Source: Bradyrhizobium elkanii USDA 76 (GTDB taxonomy: Bacteria; Pseudomonadota; Alphaproteobacteria; Rhizobiales; Xanthobacteraceae). From it: a stretch of DNA of 64,000 nucleotides. This document shows positions 16,029-25,208 of this stretch, piece after piece (the stretch's first letter is position 1; every line of letters begins with the position of its first letter). The DNA is taken from positions 7,928,001 to 7,992,000 of the forward strand of contig NZ_CP066356.1 in the NCBI RefSeq assembly GCF_023278185.1, in the 5' to 3' direction. The notes below the pieces were generated by a model, which was given only the letters and a program-made list of their open reading frames with translations, was not told the DNA's origin and searched no databases. The position numbers were made by a program, and so were the translations under genes.

Positions 16029-18104
16029 TCAGAGATCCAGCTGGATCCGATCCTCGCCGTCGGCCTCCGGCTTCGCCGGCACCGCGCAGCAGATCAGCAC
16101 CTCGTCATCGGCCACCTCGGCGGCGGGCTGCTTCACATAGGTCACGGCGCCAGCCAGCAATCGGGTTCGGCAGGTTCCGCAATTGCCTTCCCGGCAGCTG
16201 AAGGCGGGACTGAGACCGCGCGCTTCCGCCAATTCGAGCAGCGTCCCCGCCTCCGGCGTCCAGCGCGCCTCCTTCAACGATGTGGTGAAGGCGACCGGGA
16301 TCGGCGTCGTCGCCGGCGGTCGGCGCGGCGGCGCTGCGGTGACGAGGTCGGGCTTCCGGACCAGCGATGAAGGACCGAATGCTTCGGCGTGAATCCTGCC
16401 GTCGGCAATGTTGTAGCCGCGCAGGGCGTCATAGAGCAATTGGGTGAACTGCGGCGGTCCGCACAGATAGAAGTCGTAGTCATTGAACGGCAGGACGCGC
16501 GACAACAACGCCATGTCGATCCGTCCCGCGGCGTCGTAGTCTGTGCCCTGCTCGGCGCCGTCGACATCGCCGAGGACGCGGATGATCCGCACGGCGCCAC
16601 CGGCGGCATCCACCAGCTGCTGCAATTCGTCGCCGAACGCGCGGTCCTGTTTCGCATGCGCGGCCTGAAACAGGAATGTCGGCCGGATGCCGCGGGTGCG
16701 CAACCCTTCATAGACCACGTGGCGCAGCATCGCGAGCAGCGGCGTGATGCCGACACCGCCGGCGAGCAGCACCGCGGGCCGCTTCTCGCGCGCATCGATC
16801 GTGAAGCCGCCGGCTGGTGCGCGCGCTTCGACGATGTCGCCGACATGGATGGTGTCGTGCAGATGTTGCGATACGACACCGTCGCGCTTCACGCTGATGC
16901 GGTACATGCCGTCCGACGGCGCGACCGACAGCGTGTAGGTGCGGATCACTGGCTTGTCGATGCCGGGCAGCGAGAGACGGATCGGCAAATGCTGTCCCGC
17001 CTGGTGCGGAAGCAGCCCCGCGCCGTCGTCCGGCTGCAAATGAAACGACCGGATCGATCGGCTCTCGTCGACGATCCTGGCGACCTTGAACGGCCGCCAC
17101 TGCGTCGCGCGCCCGGCCGCGCGGATCCGCTCGGCGGTCTGTGTCCAGTCACCGGTCATCAGCGAATTCGGCGACCAGCCTTCGGCCCGGAACGCCCAGC
17201 GCAGCGGCAGCGCGCCGCGTCTGCGCACCACACGGCGGGCACGGAAACTCCAGAGCCGCTCGGCGCCCTGAAACGCCGCGATCTCCGGCGAGTCCAGCAT
17301 CACCTCGGCATCGCCGCTCAGCTGCAGCAAGTCGCCGGTTTCGAAATCGACAAAGAGCAGCCCGGCCTTGCCGTTGACGAGGATGTTGCCGAGCGTGTTG
17401 AAGAACAGATTGCCGGCGAAATCGGGAATCGTCAGCGTGCCGTCGTCGGCGACGCGGACGAAGCCCACCCGGCCGCCGCGATGCGAGACGTCGACCTGGC
17501 GACGGTCGTCGCGCTCGGCATAGGACGCCACGAAGAACGTGTCGGCCGCCTTGATCGTGTCGCGCGCGGCCTGATCGAGCGTCGTGCTCGCCTCGATCTC
17601 TCCCGCAAAAGGTTCATCCGGCTCGCGCGCGAAGGCGAAATCGCGGAGCTGGATATACTGCGCGCAATTGCCGAAGCTCTGATCGAGCTCGAAGCTGAGC
17701 GCCTTGCCTGATGCTGCACGCAGCAGCCCGTTCGCCCGGTTGCGGCGCCGCGTGTGCAATTCGATCCCCAAGAGTCCGATCGCATCGCCCTCGCGCATGC
17801 CTTCGCTGACCGGATCGCTGGCGTCAGGCCGCGCATCGATCTCGAGGCTGCGCGGCGTCGGCGAGGAGATGAAGCCGGGCTTGCCGGCCAGCAGCGAAGC
17901 CCAGGCGTCGCCGCTTCGGTCCACGCTGCCGACGACGATGAAGGGAATCTGCGCGAAGAAATCGCGATGCTGGTCGGGCATGAAGTCGCGCACCGCGCGC
18001 TGGCCGACGACCTCCATCTTCTCGGCGACGCCGACCTGCTGCTGGATCGCCTTTTCGCCGGCGTGCCAGGTCGCGAGCTTGCTCTTGGTTCGTCTGTCGC
18101 TCAT
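16029..18104 (-). CDS. PNPOx-like / ferredoxin reductase / 2Fe-2S ferredoxin fusion, 691 aa
   Basis: Three fused modules. Residues about 40-250: split-barrel pyridoxamine-phosphate-oxidase-like flavin fold (IPFIVVGSVDRSGDAWASLL). About 335-570: FAD/NAD reductase of the FNR type, with RTYTLSVAP for FAD, then LAGGVGITPLLAMLRH for NAD and DFYLCGPPQF. About 610-691: plant-type ferredoxin with FSCREGNCGTCRTRLLAG and a final Cys in LICC (Cx4CxxCx~29C). Electrons should flow NAD(P)H to FAD to 2Fe-2S, with the barrel as possible oxidase or acceptor site. Upstream GST gene is on the same strand, 60 bp away. Substrate unknown. Confidence 0.85.
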   Translation of the reverse strand: MSDRRTKSKLATWHAGEKAIQQQVGVAEKMEVVGQRAVRDFMPDQHRDFFAQIPFIVVGSVDRSGDAWASLLAGKPGFISSPTPRSLEIDARPDASDPVSEGMREGDAIGLLGIELHTRRRNRANGLLRAASGKALSFELDQSFGNCAQYIQLRDFAFAREPDEPFAGEIEASTTLDQAARDTIKAADTFFVASYAERDDRRQVDVSHRGGRVGFVRVADDGTLTIPDFAGNLFFNTLGNILVNGKAGLLFVDFETGDLLQLSGDAEVMLDSPEIAAFQGAERLWSFRARRVVRRRGALPLRWAFRAEGWSPNSLMTGDWTQTAERIRAAGRATQWRPFKVARIVDESRSIRSFHLQPDDGAGLLPHQAGQHLPIRLSLPGIDKPVIRTYTLSVAPSDGMYRISVKRDGVVSQHLHDTIHVGDIVEARAPAGGFTIDAREKRPAVLLAGGVGITPLLAMLRHVVYEGLRTRGIRPTFLFQAAHAKQDRAFGDELQQLVDAAGGAVRIIRVLGDVDGAEQGTDYDAAGRIDMALLSRVLPFNDYDFYLCGPPQFTQLLYDALRGYNIADGRIHAEAFGPSSLVRKPDLVTAAPPRRPPATTPIPVAFTTSLKEARWTPEAGTLLELAEARGLSPAFSCREGNCGTCRTRLLAGAVTYVKQPAAEVADDEVLICCAVPAKPEADGEDRIQLDL

Positions 18105-18164
18105 CGTATCGCCCTCCCCTTCGGGGTTGGACGGGCGCGCCTGACGGCACGCCCGGTCAGCAGG

Positions 18165-18779
18165 TCACGCAGCCGCCAGACCGACGCGAGTCCTGGCGAA
18201 GGCCACGAAGCCCGGCAGCGTCTCGATCCGGCGCAGCCACGCGGTGACGCGCGCATAGGCGGAGAGATCGACATTGCCTTCGGGCGCGCTCGACAGATAG
18301 CTGTAGAGCGCGACGTCTGCGATCGTCGGCGCCGCGCCGACCAGCCAGTCGCGACCGGCGAGATGGGCTTCGAGCCGCTTCAGCAGAACATGCGCCCGCG
18401 CGATCACGTCGTCCGGATTGTGCTTGGCGCCGAACACGGTGATGAGGCGTGCCGCAGCGGGCCCGAACGCGAGATCGCCGGCAGCAACCGACAGCCAGCG
18501 CTGGACCGCGGCAGCGCCCTTTGCATCCTGCGGCAGCCAGTCGGTGCGGCCGAGCTTGGTCGCGAGATAGACCAGGATCGCGTTGGAGTCGGAAATGATG
18601 GTGCCGTCATCGTCCAGCACCGGTACCTGGCCGAACGGGTTGAGCGCGAGAAATTCCGGCCGCTTCTGCGCGGCGGACTTGAGATCGACGTCGACCAGCT
18701 CGTGCGGAATTCCGAGCAGGGACAAAAACAGGCGCGCGCGATGCGCGTGGCCGGAGAGAGCGAAGTGGTAGAGCTTCAT
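18165..18779 (-). CDS. Glutathione S-transferase family protein, 204 aa
   Basis: N-terminal thioredoxin-like domain [23 protein letters not shown], with [13 protein letters not shown] (cis-Pro) and [13 protein letters not shown] contacting glutathione. The C-terminal helical domain runs from about residue 90. The catalytic position after the first strand is Ser (ALSGHAHR), as in beta/zeta-like bacterial forms. Conjugates or isomerises electrophiles with glutathione in the cytoplasm. Lies just upstream of the three-domain reductase on the same strand; shared transcription is plausible. Confidence 0.88.
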   Translation of the reverse strand: MKLYHFALSGHAHRARLFLSLLGIPHELVDVDLKSAAQKRPEFLALNPFGQVPVLDDDGTIISDSNAILVYLATKLGRTDWLPQDAKGAAAVQRWLSVAAGDLAFGPAAARLITVFGAKHNPDDVIARAHVLLKRLEAHLAGRDWLVGAAPTIADVALYSYLSSAPEGNVDLSAYARVTAWLRRIETLPGFVAFARTRVGLAAA

Positions 18780-18899
18780 GTGCCGTTCCTGATGTGGTGG
18801 ACGGGTCCATTCCCGACCGCCAGCTCAAGGTGGCCCATTGCAACGGTTATTATAATTGCCGTCGATGGCACTTCATTATTGCGTATGATGCAATAAATA

Positions 18900-18985
18900 C
18901 GTCATGGCCGGGCTTGTCCCGGCCATCCACGTCTTTTCTGCAGCAAAGCAAGACGTGGATGCCCGGCACGAGGCCGGGCATGACG
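18900..18985. repeat. CGTCATGGCCGGG palindromic intergenic repeat
   Basis: CGTCATGGCCGGGCTTG at the left, CCACGTCTT/AAGACGTGG near the centre, CCGGGCATGACG at the right; same family as 15805. It separates the Rieske gene from the GST gene and may act as a bidirectional transcript end. Confidence 0.8.
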
Positions 18986-19005
18986 ACGAAATTCGGGGCA
19001 GCCCC

Positions 19006-19419
19006 TTAGACCTCGACGATCACGTAATTGTCCTCGATGTGCACCGGGAACGTCTCGGCGACATACGGCCCCCTCTGCAACTCGGCGCCGCTCTCGACCG
19101 CGACCGGATAGGAGCGGATCCTGAACCGCTTGGGATCGAACCAGGACTGCCCGTTGCGGATGTCGAATTCCCAGCCGTGCCACGGACAGCGCAGCATCTC
19201 GCCGACGCGGTCGCGCTGATAGATGCCGGGCTCCGGCGAGGTCAGGCGCGCGACGCAGGCCGCCTTCTCCAGCGGCGCGCCCTCATGCGGGCAGCGATTG
19301 AGCAGCGCGAAGAACTCGCCATTGACGTGGAACACGACGATGTCGCGGCCCTCGAGGCCGAACACCTTGTTGCCGCCGGCCGGAATCTCACTGGTGCGCG
19401 CGACGATGTGACGGGCCAT
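19006..19419 (-). CDS. Rieske [2Fe-2S] ferredoxin-like protein, 137 aa
   Basis: Both Rieske ligand boxes are present: NRCPHEGAPLEKA (Cys-x-His) and LRCPWHGWEFDI (Cys-x-x-His), about 40 residues apart; the long insert between them is unusual for a small ferredoxin. It could feed electrons to a ring-hydroxylating or other oxygenase. Start MARHIVART (19419) is chosen over the open frame to 19581, which crosses a repeat. It is downstream of two amidohydrolases on the same strand but separated from them by a repeat element of about 125 bp. Confidence 0.85.
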   Translation of the reverse strand: MARHIVARTSEIPAGGNKVFGLEGRDIVVFHVNGEFFALLNRCPHEGAPLEKAACVARLTSPEPGIYQRDRVGEMLRCPWHGWEFDIRNGQSWFDPKRFRIRSYPVAVESGAELQRGPYVAETFPVHIEDNYVIVEV

Positions 19420-19478
19420 CTGGGTCCTAGCGCTGGGTGGAGTCAGCTTTAAGCGGTCGGGCAACAGGCCCGCTGCAC

Positions 19479-19604
19479 CTCTCCCGCTTGCGGGGGAGGT
19501 CGTATCGCATCGCCAGATGCGATACGGGTGGGGGCTCTCTCGACACAAAGAGTGTCTCAAGCGGCGACACCCCCACCCCAACCCTCCCCCGCAAGCGGGA
19601 GAGG
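19479..19604. repeat. CCTCTCCCGC inverted intergenic repeat
   Basis: CCTCTCCCGCTTGCGGGGG at the left matches CCCCCGCAAGCGGGAGAGG at the right, with GGTGGGGGCTCTCTC and CACCCCCACCCC inside. Same family as 15665. Confidence 0.75.
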
Positions 19605-19650
19605 GAGCGCAGTTCCGTCGCGGTTGCTGCTGGATCCGATCTCATCGTAC

Positions 19651-20763
19651 TCAGAACTTGTAAACCGCGCGGGCATTGCTGTTGAAGATCTTGCGACGCT
19701 CGGCGTCCGTCAGCGGTGTCTTGAAGGCGTAGCGCGCGTCGTCATAGTCCCAGTGCGGATAGTCCGACGAGAACAACAGCCGGTCGATGCCGACCCATTC
19801 GATCAGCTGGCGCAGGTGCCTGGCTTCATCAGGCTCGTCGATCGGCTGGGTCGTGAACCAGAAATGCTGCTTCACATATTCGCTCGGCCTGCGCTTCAAA
19901 TGCGGCACCTCGCTGCGGAAGCGCTCAAAGTGCTGATCCATCCGCCACATCGTGGCGGGGATCCAGCCGAAGCCACCCTCGATGAACACGATCTTCAGTT
20001 TCGGGAAGCGCTCGGGAACACCTTCCAGCACCAGGCTGGTGAGATTCGAGGCCACCGTGTGCGCGTTGGACTGATGCTCCTCGCAATAATAGGACGGCCA
20101 ACCGCCGCCGGTCGGCGCATGCCCGCCATAGCCGCCGACATGGATACCGAGCGGCAGATCGAGCTCTTGCGCGCGTTCATAGATCGGCCAGTAGCGGCGG
20201 CGGCCGAGCGGCTCGTTGGCACGCGGCGAGACGTTGATCTGGATGTATTCGCCTGATTTGGCGCAGCGCTCGATCTCGGCGAGGCCGAGGTCGGAGCCGT
20301 CCTGCCCGACCAGGATCGAGGCCTTCAGGCGCGGATCGCGATGCGCCCAGAACGCGAGTTGCCAGTCGTTGATGGCGCGCTGGATCGCGGCGCCGAATTC
20401 CAGATTCTGCTGCGAGAAGATGAAGAGGTCGAGCACCTGCAGGATGCCGAACTCGACGTCGAAGGGGTCGAGGTGCTGCTTGCGCATGAAATCGAGATCG
20501 GAGCCCGGCACGCCGCCGGTCGGCGGCCAGGCATCGCGCCGCGCGATCAGCGGCGAGGAACGCGGATACGGCGTGGTGCCGATATAGGGCGTGCGCAGAT
20601 GGCTGCCATATTCCTTCAGATGCTGCTGCCAGCGTTTTGGCAGGAACTCGTTGAGGTCGCTGTGCGCGTGAATGCTCGGATGGATGTCGCAATCGATGAT
20701 TCTGAGCCGCGACGCCGCGGTCTTCTCCTGGTCGAGCATCGGGCGGTCGATGACGTCACTCAT
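19651..20763 (-). CDS. Amidohydrolase family 2 (ACMSD-like) protein, 370 aa
   Basis: TIM-barrel metal hydrolase/decarboxylase of the amidohydrolase 2 family. The first metal motif is IIDCDIHPSIH (DxH), later LGIHVGGYGG with His near residue 215, and the C-terminal LLFSSDYPHWDYD supplies the catalytic Asp. Members decarboxylate or hydrolyse aromatic-derived acids such as aminocarboxymuconate semialdehyde. Start MSDVIDRP (20763) has GGAGGA upstream. A paralogue lies immediately upstream on the same strand; the pair may be consecutive steps or subunits. Confidence 0.85.
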   Translation of the reverse strand: MSDVIDRPMLDQEKTAASRLRIIDCDIHPSIHAHSDLNEFLPKRWQQHLKEYGSHLRTPYIGTTPYPRSSPLIARRDAWPPTGGVPGSDLDFMRKQHLDPFDVEFGILQVLDLFIFSQQNLEFGAAIQRAINDWQLAFWAHRDPRLKASILVGQDGSDLGLAEIERCAKSGEYIQINVSPRANEPLGRRRYWPIYERAQELDLPLGIHVGGYGGHAPTGGGWPSYYCEEHQSNAHTVASNLTSLVLEGVPERFPKLKIVFIEGGFGWIPATMWRMDQHFERFRSEVPHLKRRPSEYVKQHFWFTTQPIDEPDEARHLRQLIEWVGIDRLLFSSDYPHWDYDDARYAFKTPLTDAERRKIFNSNARAVYKF

Positions 20764-20830
20764 GCGATCCTCCTTCTTGTTTGCGCACGATCTTGTCGGA
20801 AAACCGGTTTTCACTTTTCCGGATCATGCG

Positions 20831-21895
20831 CTACGAATTCAACTTGAGACGCGGAAAGGTTTCCAGCGGGTTGTCAGCACACATCCGCTGGACGAGACTT
20901 CTCGGCAGATGCGGCGGGATCGGATCGTCACCGTCGAACTGCCAGTGCGGATAGTCTGATGCGAACAGGAACATCTTGTCGGAGCCGATCTGGTCGATGA
21001 TGTCGGCGACGCTTGTAGGATCCAGCGGGGCGTCGAACGGCTGCATGGTGACGCGGAAATGGTCGCGGATGATCGCGGCCGGCTCGCGCTCCACCCACGG
21101 CACCTCGACGCGCACGCCGCGCCAGGTCTTGTTGGCGCGCCACATGAACGCCGGCAGCCAGCTGACGCCCGACTCCATCAGCACGACGGTCAATCCGGGA
21201 TACTTCCCGAATACGCCCTCATAGATCAGGCTCAGCGTCTGCGCCTGGAACGCCTGCGCCTCGGCGAGATAATATTCGTAGCGGTAGGACGGCCAGCCGA
21301 TCGAGCTCGGCGCGCCGCGGTAGGCACTGCCGGCGTGGATCGCGATCGGCAGCTTGTATTTCTCCGCGGCCTGGTAGATCGGCCAGTAATGCCGCCGGCC
21401 GAGCAGCGTCTCGCCTTGCGAGGGCACCAGCACCGAGACGAAGCGATTGTCGCCGGCCCTGCGCTCGATCTCCTCGACCGCGAGATCCGGCGCCTGGATC
21501 GGCACCACGATCGAGGCGCGCAGCCGCTTGTCCCTGGCAAGCCATTCGGCTGCGATCCAGTCGTTGATCGCCTTGCAGAAGTCCGCCGCCATGTAGGAAT
21601 CGAACACCGCCTGCGCGCCATAGACGACATTGCAGATCGCGTGGCTGGCGCCGAGCTGGTCGAATGCGCCGCGCTGCACCATGGCAAGATCGCTGCCGGG
21701 CTTGCTGCCGTCCGCCGGACGCCAGTCGGCGCGGCCGGACAGCGGCATCGACGGCGGATAGGAATTGAGGTCGAGCCCGTCGATGGCGCGGCTGACCAGC
21801 TGTTCCTTCCAGTGATCGCTCAGATAGGGCAGCAGCGTGGTGCGCGTTCCCCCCACCGCGGGATGGATGTCGCAGTCGATGCGCGTGGCCGCCAT
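20831..21895 (-). CDS. Amidohydrolase family 2 (ACMSD-like) protein, 354 aa
   Basis: Paralogue of the next gene downstream: TRIDCDIHPAVGG supplies DxH at the extreme N-terminus, LPIAIHAGSAYRG a second His, and FLFASDYPHWQFD the C-terminal Asp motif. Overall order and length match the ACMSD/amidohydrolase 2 family. Start MAATRIDCD (21895) has GGGGAA at the correct distance; the upstream open frame to 22033 is rich in Arg and unlikely. 67 bp separate it from the paralogue, so they are probably co-transcribed. Confidence 0.85.
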   Translation of the reverse strand: MAATRIDCDIHPAVGGTRTTLLPYLSDHWKEQLVSRAIDGLDLNSYPPSMPLSGRADWRPADGSKPGSDLAMVQRGAFDQLGASHAICNVVYGAQAVFDSYMAADFCKAINDWIAAEWLARDKRLRASIVVPIQAPDLAVEEIERRAGDNRFVSVLVPSQGETLLGRRHYWPIYQAAEKYKLPIAIHAGSAYRGAPSSIGWPSYRYEYYLAEAQAFQAQTLSLIYEGVFGKYPGLTVVLMESGVSWLPAFMWRANKTWRGVRVEVPWVEREPAAIIRDHFRVTMQPFDAPLDPTSVADIIDQIGSDKMFLFASDYPHWQFDGDDPIPPHLPRSLVQRMCADNPLETFPRLKLNS

Positions 21896-22142
21896 GGCGT
21901 TCCCCGGATTGATCTTCTTGTCGTCGTTGTTGGCGGCATCGCTGCCACGGACCGGACTGTGACGCCGATGGCGCGATCGTGCAAGCGGGTCCACGCGGGG
22001 CCGCCCTGCCCTGTGCGCATCCGCGTCGCACACGAAGTTGCGGGATCGCGTGTGAATGGCGTCACCTGTTCAGGCCGCGAGACGTGCTAGCGATTCCGCG
22101 CCGCGGAAAGCGCAGATACAAGCGCAGATACAGGAGACGGGA

Positions 22143-22634
22143 ATGAGACTTGGAATGAGGCTTGGCCGATTGACGATCCTCGCATGTTCATTGTCGCTGG
22201 CCGCGTCGGCCGCATGGGCTGGGCCTGCGACCACCTCCGGTTCGGTCGCGCTGGCGCTCGCCGGCGTGGTGGCGCCCTACGCGCCGTTGCCGGCCAAGGA
22301 GAAGAAGGCGGTCGCCGCGTTCTTCAATGGCGACAGCAATGTCCCCATCACCAGCAAGATCACCGTCACCGCCGACAAGGTCGTCTGCCGCGCCAGCAAT
22401 GTCGACATCACCTCGCGCTCCTGCGCGCTGACCTTCGGCGGCAACACCCGTACCGTGACGGGACGCGAGGCCAACGCGATCTTCGCCACCGAAGCGCTGG
22501 CCGGCGTGCCGCCCGACGGCGCCGCCGGTACGATCTACGAGGCGCTGTCGAAACTGTCCTGCACGCTCGATCCGAAAGTGATCAAGGACAAGGCCGGCGG
22601 CGGCGCCGACTGCAGCTTCGAGCCGGGAAACTAG
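22143..22634 (+). CDS. Exported hypothetical protein, 163 aa
   Basis: Signal peptide MRLGMRLGRLTILACS..AASAAWA, cleavage before GPATTSG. The mature 137 residues have four Cys (VVCRASN, SCALTF, LSCTL, DCSFEP) that could form two disulfides. Middle part SKITVTADKVVCRAS followed by GNTRTVTGREANAIFATEA. I recognise no family. The start at 22143 is preceded by GGAGACGGGA; the frame is open further upstream without a better site. Convergent with the DJ-1 gene, 7 bp apart. Confidence 0.65.
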   Translation: MRLGMRLGRLTILACSLSLAASAAWAGPATTSGSVALALAGVVAPYAPLPAKEKKAVAAFFNGDSNVPITSKITVTADKVVCRASNVDITSRSCALTFGGNTRTVTGREANAIFATEALAGVPPDGAAGTIYEALSKLSCTLDPKVIKDKAGGGADCSFEPGN

Positions 22635-22641
22635 TCCACGC

Positions 22642-23355
22642 TCAGACTCCTTGCACGACGACGCCCAGCCTCGCCGCGACGCGGCGCGCGGTTTCTTCCC
22701 GCTGCGCCGTGATCGCGCGCACGGCTTGCCGGGCCTGTTGAAGGATCGCGGGCGGCGCCGTCTCCGGCGTGCCGCTGTCGAACGGCGGCTCCGGTGCATA
22801 GGCCATATAGAGCTGGATCGATCGCGCGGCATCGTCGCCGCGCAATTCAGCGGCCAGCCGCAACGCTCCGTCGATGCCTGAGGTCACGCCGGCGGCAAAG
22901 ATGTAGCTGCCGTCGATCACCACGCGCTCATTCACGGAAACAGCGCCGAAGAACGGCAACAGATGCAGCGAGGCCCAATGCGTCGTGGCCCTGCGTCCCT
23001 TCAACAGGCCGGCCGCTCCGCACAGCAGGGCACCGGTACAGACCGAGAAGATGCGGCATCCGCCCGCCGCCTGCCGGCTGATCCAGCCGAGCACCTCCGC
23101 ATCTTCCATCAGGGCTTCCTGACCGAACCCGCCCGGCACATGCAACACATCGAGCGGCGGCGCATCGGCCAGCGTCGCGTCCGGTGTCAGCCGCAATCCC
23201 TTGATGTCGCGGACCGGCTCGGCGGTCTTGCCGTAGATGCGGCAGGTCGAATTCGGAATCCGTGACAGCACCTCGAACGGCCCGGTCAAATCGATTTGAT
23301 CGACGCCTTCGAACAGCAGCGAACCGATCCGCAGATGAACATCGTGAGCAATCAT
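22642..23355 (-). CDS. DJ-1/PfpI family protein, isonitrile hydratase-like, 237 aa
   Basis: Alpha/beta fold of the DJ-1/PfpI superfamily. VLHVPGGFGQEALM is followed by the nucleophile elbow FSVCTGALLCGAAGLLKGRRATTHW, with the catalytic Cys near residue 107 and a His a few residues on. The layout matches isonitrile hydratases and ThiJ-like hydrolases. Start MIAHDVHL (23355) is preceded by GAGGAA; an upstream in-frame ATG at 23391 would overlap the divergent gene. Paired head to head with a GlxA-type regulator whose N-terminal domain has the same fold. Confidence 0.85.
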   Translation of the reverse strand: MIAHDVHLRIGSLLFEGVDQIDLTGPFEVLSRIPNSTCRIYGKTAEPVRDIKGLRLTPDATLADAPPLDVLHVPGGFGQEALMEDAEVLGWISRQAAGGCRIFSVCTGALLCGAAGLLKGRRATTHWASLHLLPFFGAVSVNERVVIDGSYIFAAGVTSGIDGALRLAAELRGDDAARSIQLYMAYAPEPPFDSGTPETAPPAILQQARQAVRAITAQREETARRVAARLGVVVQGV

Positions 23356-23419
23356 CGAACTTTCCTCGAACTTTCCTTGCACTATGGACAAAGCGAATCT
23401 AGCGCGGCAGGTTTCGGCG

Positions 23420-24415
23420 ATGACGCCAACCAGCCCACGTTTTTCGCCAAACCGCCGCCGCTCGATCGAAGTGCTGGCCTATCCGGCCGTGCAGCTGCTC
23501 GACGTCACCGGACCGTTGCAGGTGTTCGCGTCCGCCAATGCGCTGGCGACAAAGGCTGGCAACGCCGAGCCATATGACGTCCGCGTCGTTGCAAAGGATG
23601 GCCCGAACGTCGAGTCATCCGCAGGCGTCGGGCTCGCGGTGCATCCGCTGCCCGCGATCGACACCGCGGTCGACACGCTGGTGATTCCGGGCGGCGACGG
23701 CGTCAACGCCGCGGCGGCCGATGCCGTCCTGGTGGACTGGGTGCGCGAACGCGCCGGGCAGGCGCGCCGCACCGCATCGGTCTGCACCGGCGCGTTCCTG
23801 CTCGCCGCATCCGGCGCCCTCGATGGCCGCCGCGCCGTGACCCATTGGCAATTTTGCGCAGAGCTCGCCGAGCGCTTTCCCGATGTCCACGTCGAGCCCG
23901 ATCCGATCTTCGTGCGCGACGGTTCGTTCTGGACATCGGCCGGCGTCACCTCCGGCATCGATCTGGCGCTGGCGCTGGTGGAGGAGGATCTCGGCCGCAC
24001 CGCGGCGCTTGCCGTCGCCCGTTATCTCGTGGTGTTTTTCAAGCGGCCGGGCGGACAGGCGCAATTCAGCGAAATCCTGTCACTGCAGGCAACCGACGAC
24101 AGGTTCAGCGTGCTGCACGACTGGATCAGCAACCATCTGGCCGGCGACCTCTCGCTGTCGACGCTGGCGAAACAGGCCGGCATGAGCGAGCGCAGCTTCA
24201 GCCGCCATTACGCTGAAGCGACCGGCTTGACGCCGGCGCGCGCGATCGAGCGGCTCCGGGTCGAGGGCGCGCGGCATCTGCTCTCGGAAACGCGCCTGCC
24301 GATCAAGCGCATCTCGCAGCGCTGCGGCTTTGGGTCCGAGGAGACGATGCGCCGCAGCTTCCTGCGCCTGCTGTCGACCACGCCGCAGGACTACCGCGCC
24401 AGATTTGCGGGCTAG
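23420..24415 (+). CDS. GlxA-family AraC regulator with DJ-1-like domain, 331 aa
   Basis: N-terminal class I glutamine-amidotransferase-like (DJ-1) domain with SVCTGAFLLAASGALDGRRAVTHW, and C-terminal AraC helix-turn-helix pair: LSTLAKQAGMSERSFSRHY and IKRISQRCGFGSEETMRRSF. This is the GlxA/FtrA architecture, in which the DJ-1 domain senses a metabolite. The ATG at 23384 would add 12 residues; neither start has a strong ribosome site, and 23420 leaves room for promoters of the divergent DJ-1 gene, its probable target. Confidence 0.88.
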   Translation: MTPTSPRFSPNRRRSIEVLAYPAVQLLDVTGPLQVFASANALATKAGNAEPYDVRVVAKDGPNVESSAGVGLAVHPLPAIDTAVDTLVIPGGDGVNAAAADAVLVDWVRERAGQARRTASVCTGAFLLAASGALDGRRAVTHWQFCAELAERFPDVHVEPDPIFVRDGSFWTSAGVTSGIDLALALVEEDLGRTAALAVARYLVVFFKRPGGQAQFSEILSLQATDDRFSVLHDWISNHLAGDLSLSTLAKQAGMSERSFSRHYAEATGLTPARAIERLRVEGARHLLSETRLPIKRISQRCGFGSEETMRRSFLRLLSTTPQDYRARFAG

Positions 24416-24469
24416 AATGCGCTTCGATCCGCAGCCAGCGTGCAGTAAAAACCCTGGAGCGCGATCGCC

Positions 24470-25018
24470 TCAACCCTTCCAGGCACATTCCTGCAACGCC
24501 GCCTCCAGCGGCGGATTGGTGACGCTGCCGGTGTAGTTGGTGATGGTCGACGCCGCCACGATGGTGATCACCTCGAGCACGAGGTCCTTGTAGAACCCGG
24601 CCGCCAGGAATCGTTCGATCTCCTCATCGTCGAGCCGCCCGCGCTTTTCGATCAGCGACCGCGCCAGCGTCGAGAGCGCGCCGAGCGTCTTGTCGGTAGG
24701 CGAGCGGCCGGCACGCATCGCATCGACATCGGCCGGATCGAGCCCAGCCTGCAAGCCGAGCGCGGAATGCAGCGCGACCGCCCAGGCGCAGCCATTGGTC
24801 ACCGCGTCGGTGAGCAGTACGGTCTGGATCTGCTGCTCGGTGAAGCTGCCGCCGTGAACCTTGTCGAAGATGCCGATGAAGCTCTGGATCAGCACCGGCG
24901 ACGTCGCCATCGCCGCCGCAAGGTTCGGGATCATGCCAAACCGCGCCTCGACCTCGCGCAGGACAGGCTTCGAGGCTTCAGGGGCAGACTCGAGCGTATG
25001 GACAGGAAAGCGCGCCAT
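24470..25018 (-). CDS. Carboxymuconolactone decarboxylase (AhpD-like) family protein, 182 aa
   Basis: All-alpha CMD/AhpD fold: ILQ-type helix VLIQSFIGIFDKV, then the active-site region TNGCAWAVALHSALG. AhpD-type proteins carry C-x-x-C followed by His three residues later; here the second Cys is Ala (C-A-W-A), so classical disulfide chemistry is not possible, though the His remains. Start MARFPVHTLE (25018) fits; the frame is open upstream without reason to extend. Transcribed toward the end of the GlxA gene. Substrate unknown. Confidence 0.8.
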   Translation of the reverse strand: MARFPVHTLESAPEASKPVLREVEARFGMIPNLAAAMATSPVLIQSFIGIFDKVHGGSFTEQQIQTVLLTDAVTNGCAWAVALHSALGLQAGLDPADVDAMRAGRSPTDKTLGALSTLARSLIEKRGRLDDEEIERFLAAGFYKDLVLEVITIVAASTITNYTGSVTNPPLEAALQECAWKG

Positions 25019-25208
25019 CGGAAATGCCTTTCGCGATGTTGATTGAACCCGAAGCCTCCGGACGCAGCTGAGCCGTTGCGATCTGCGCGCTGGCAATCGA
25101 GTTTGATGGAGCTGTCTAGCCGCGCCCGGACGCGCGCGTTCGCCAAACTCCCCACATTCCGCGCCACCGGCAGCAGCGGCGACGTTGGGCTACGTCGCGC
25201 AGTCCCCA

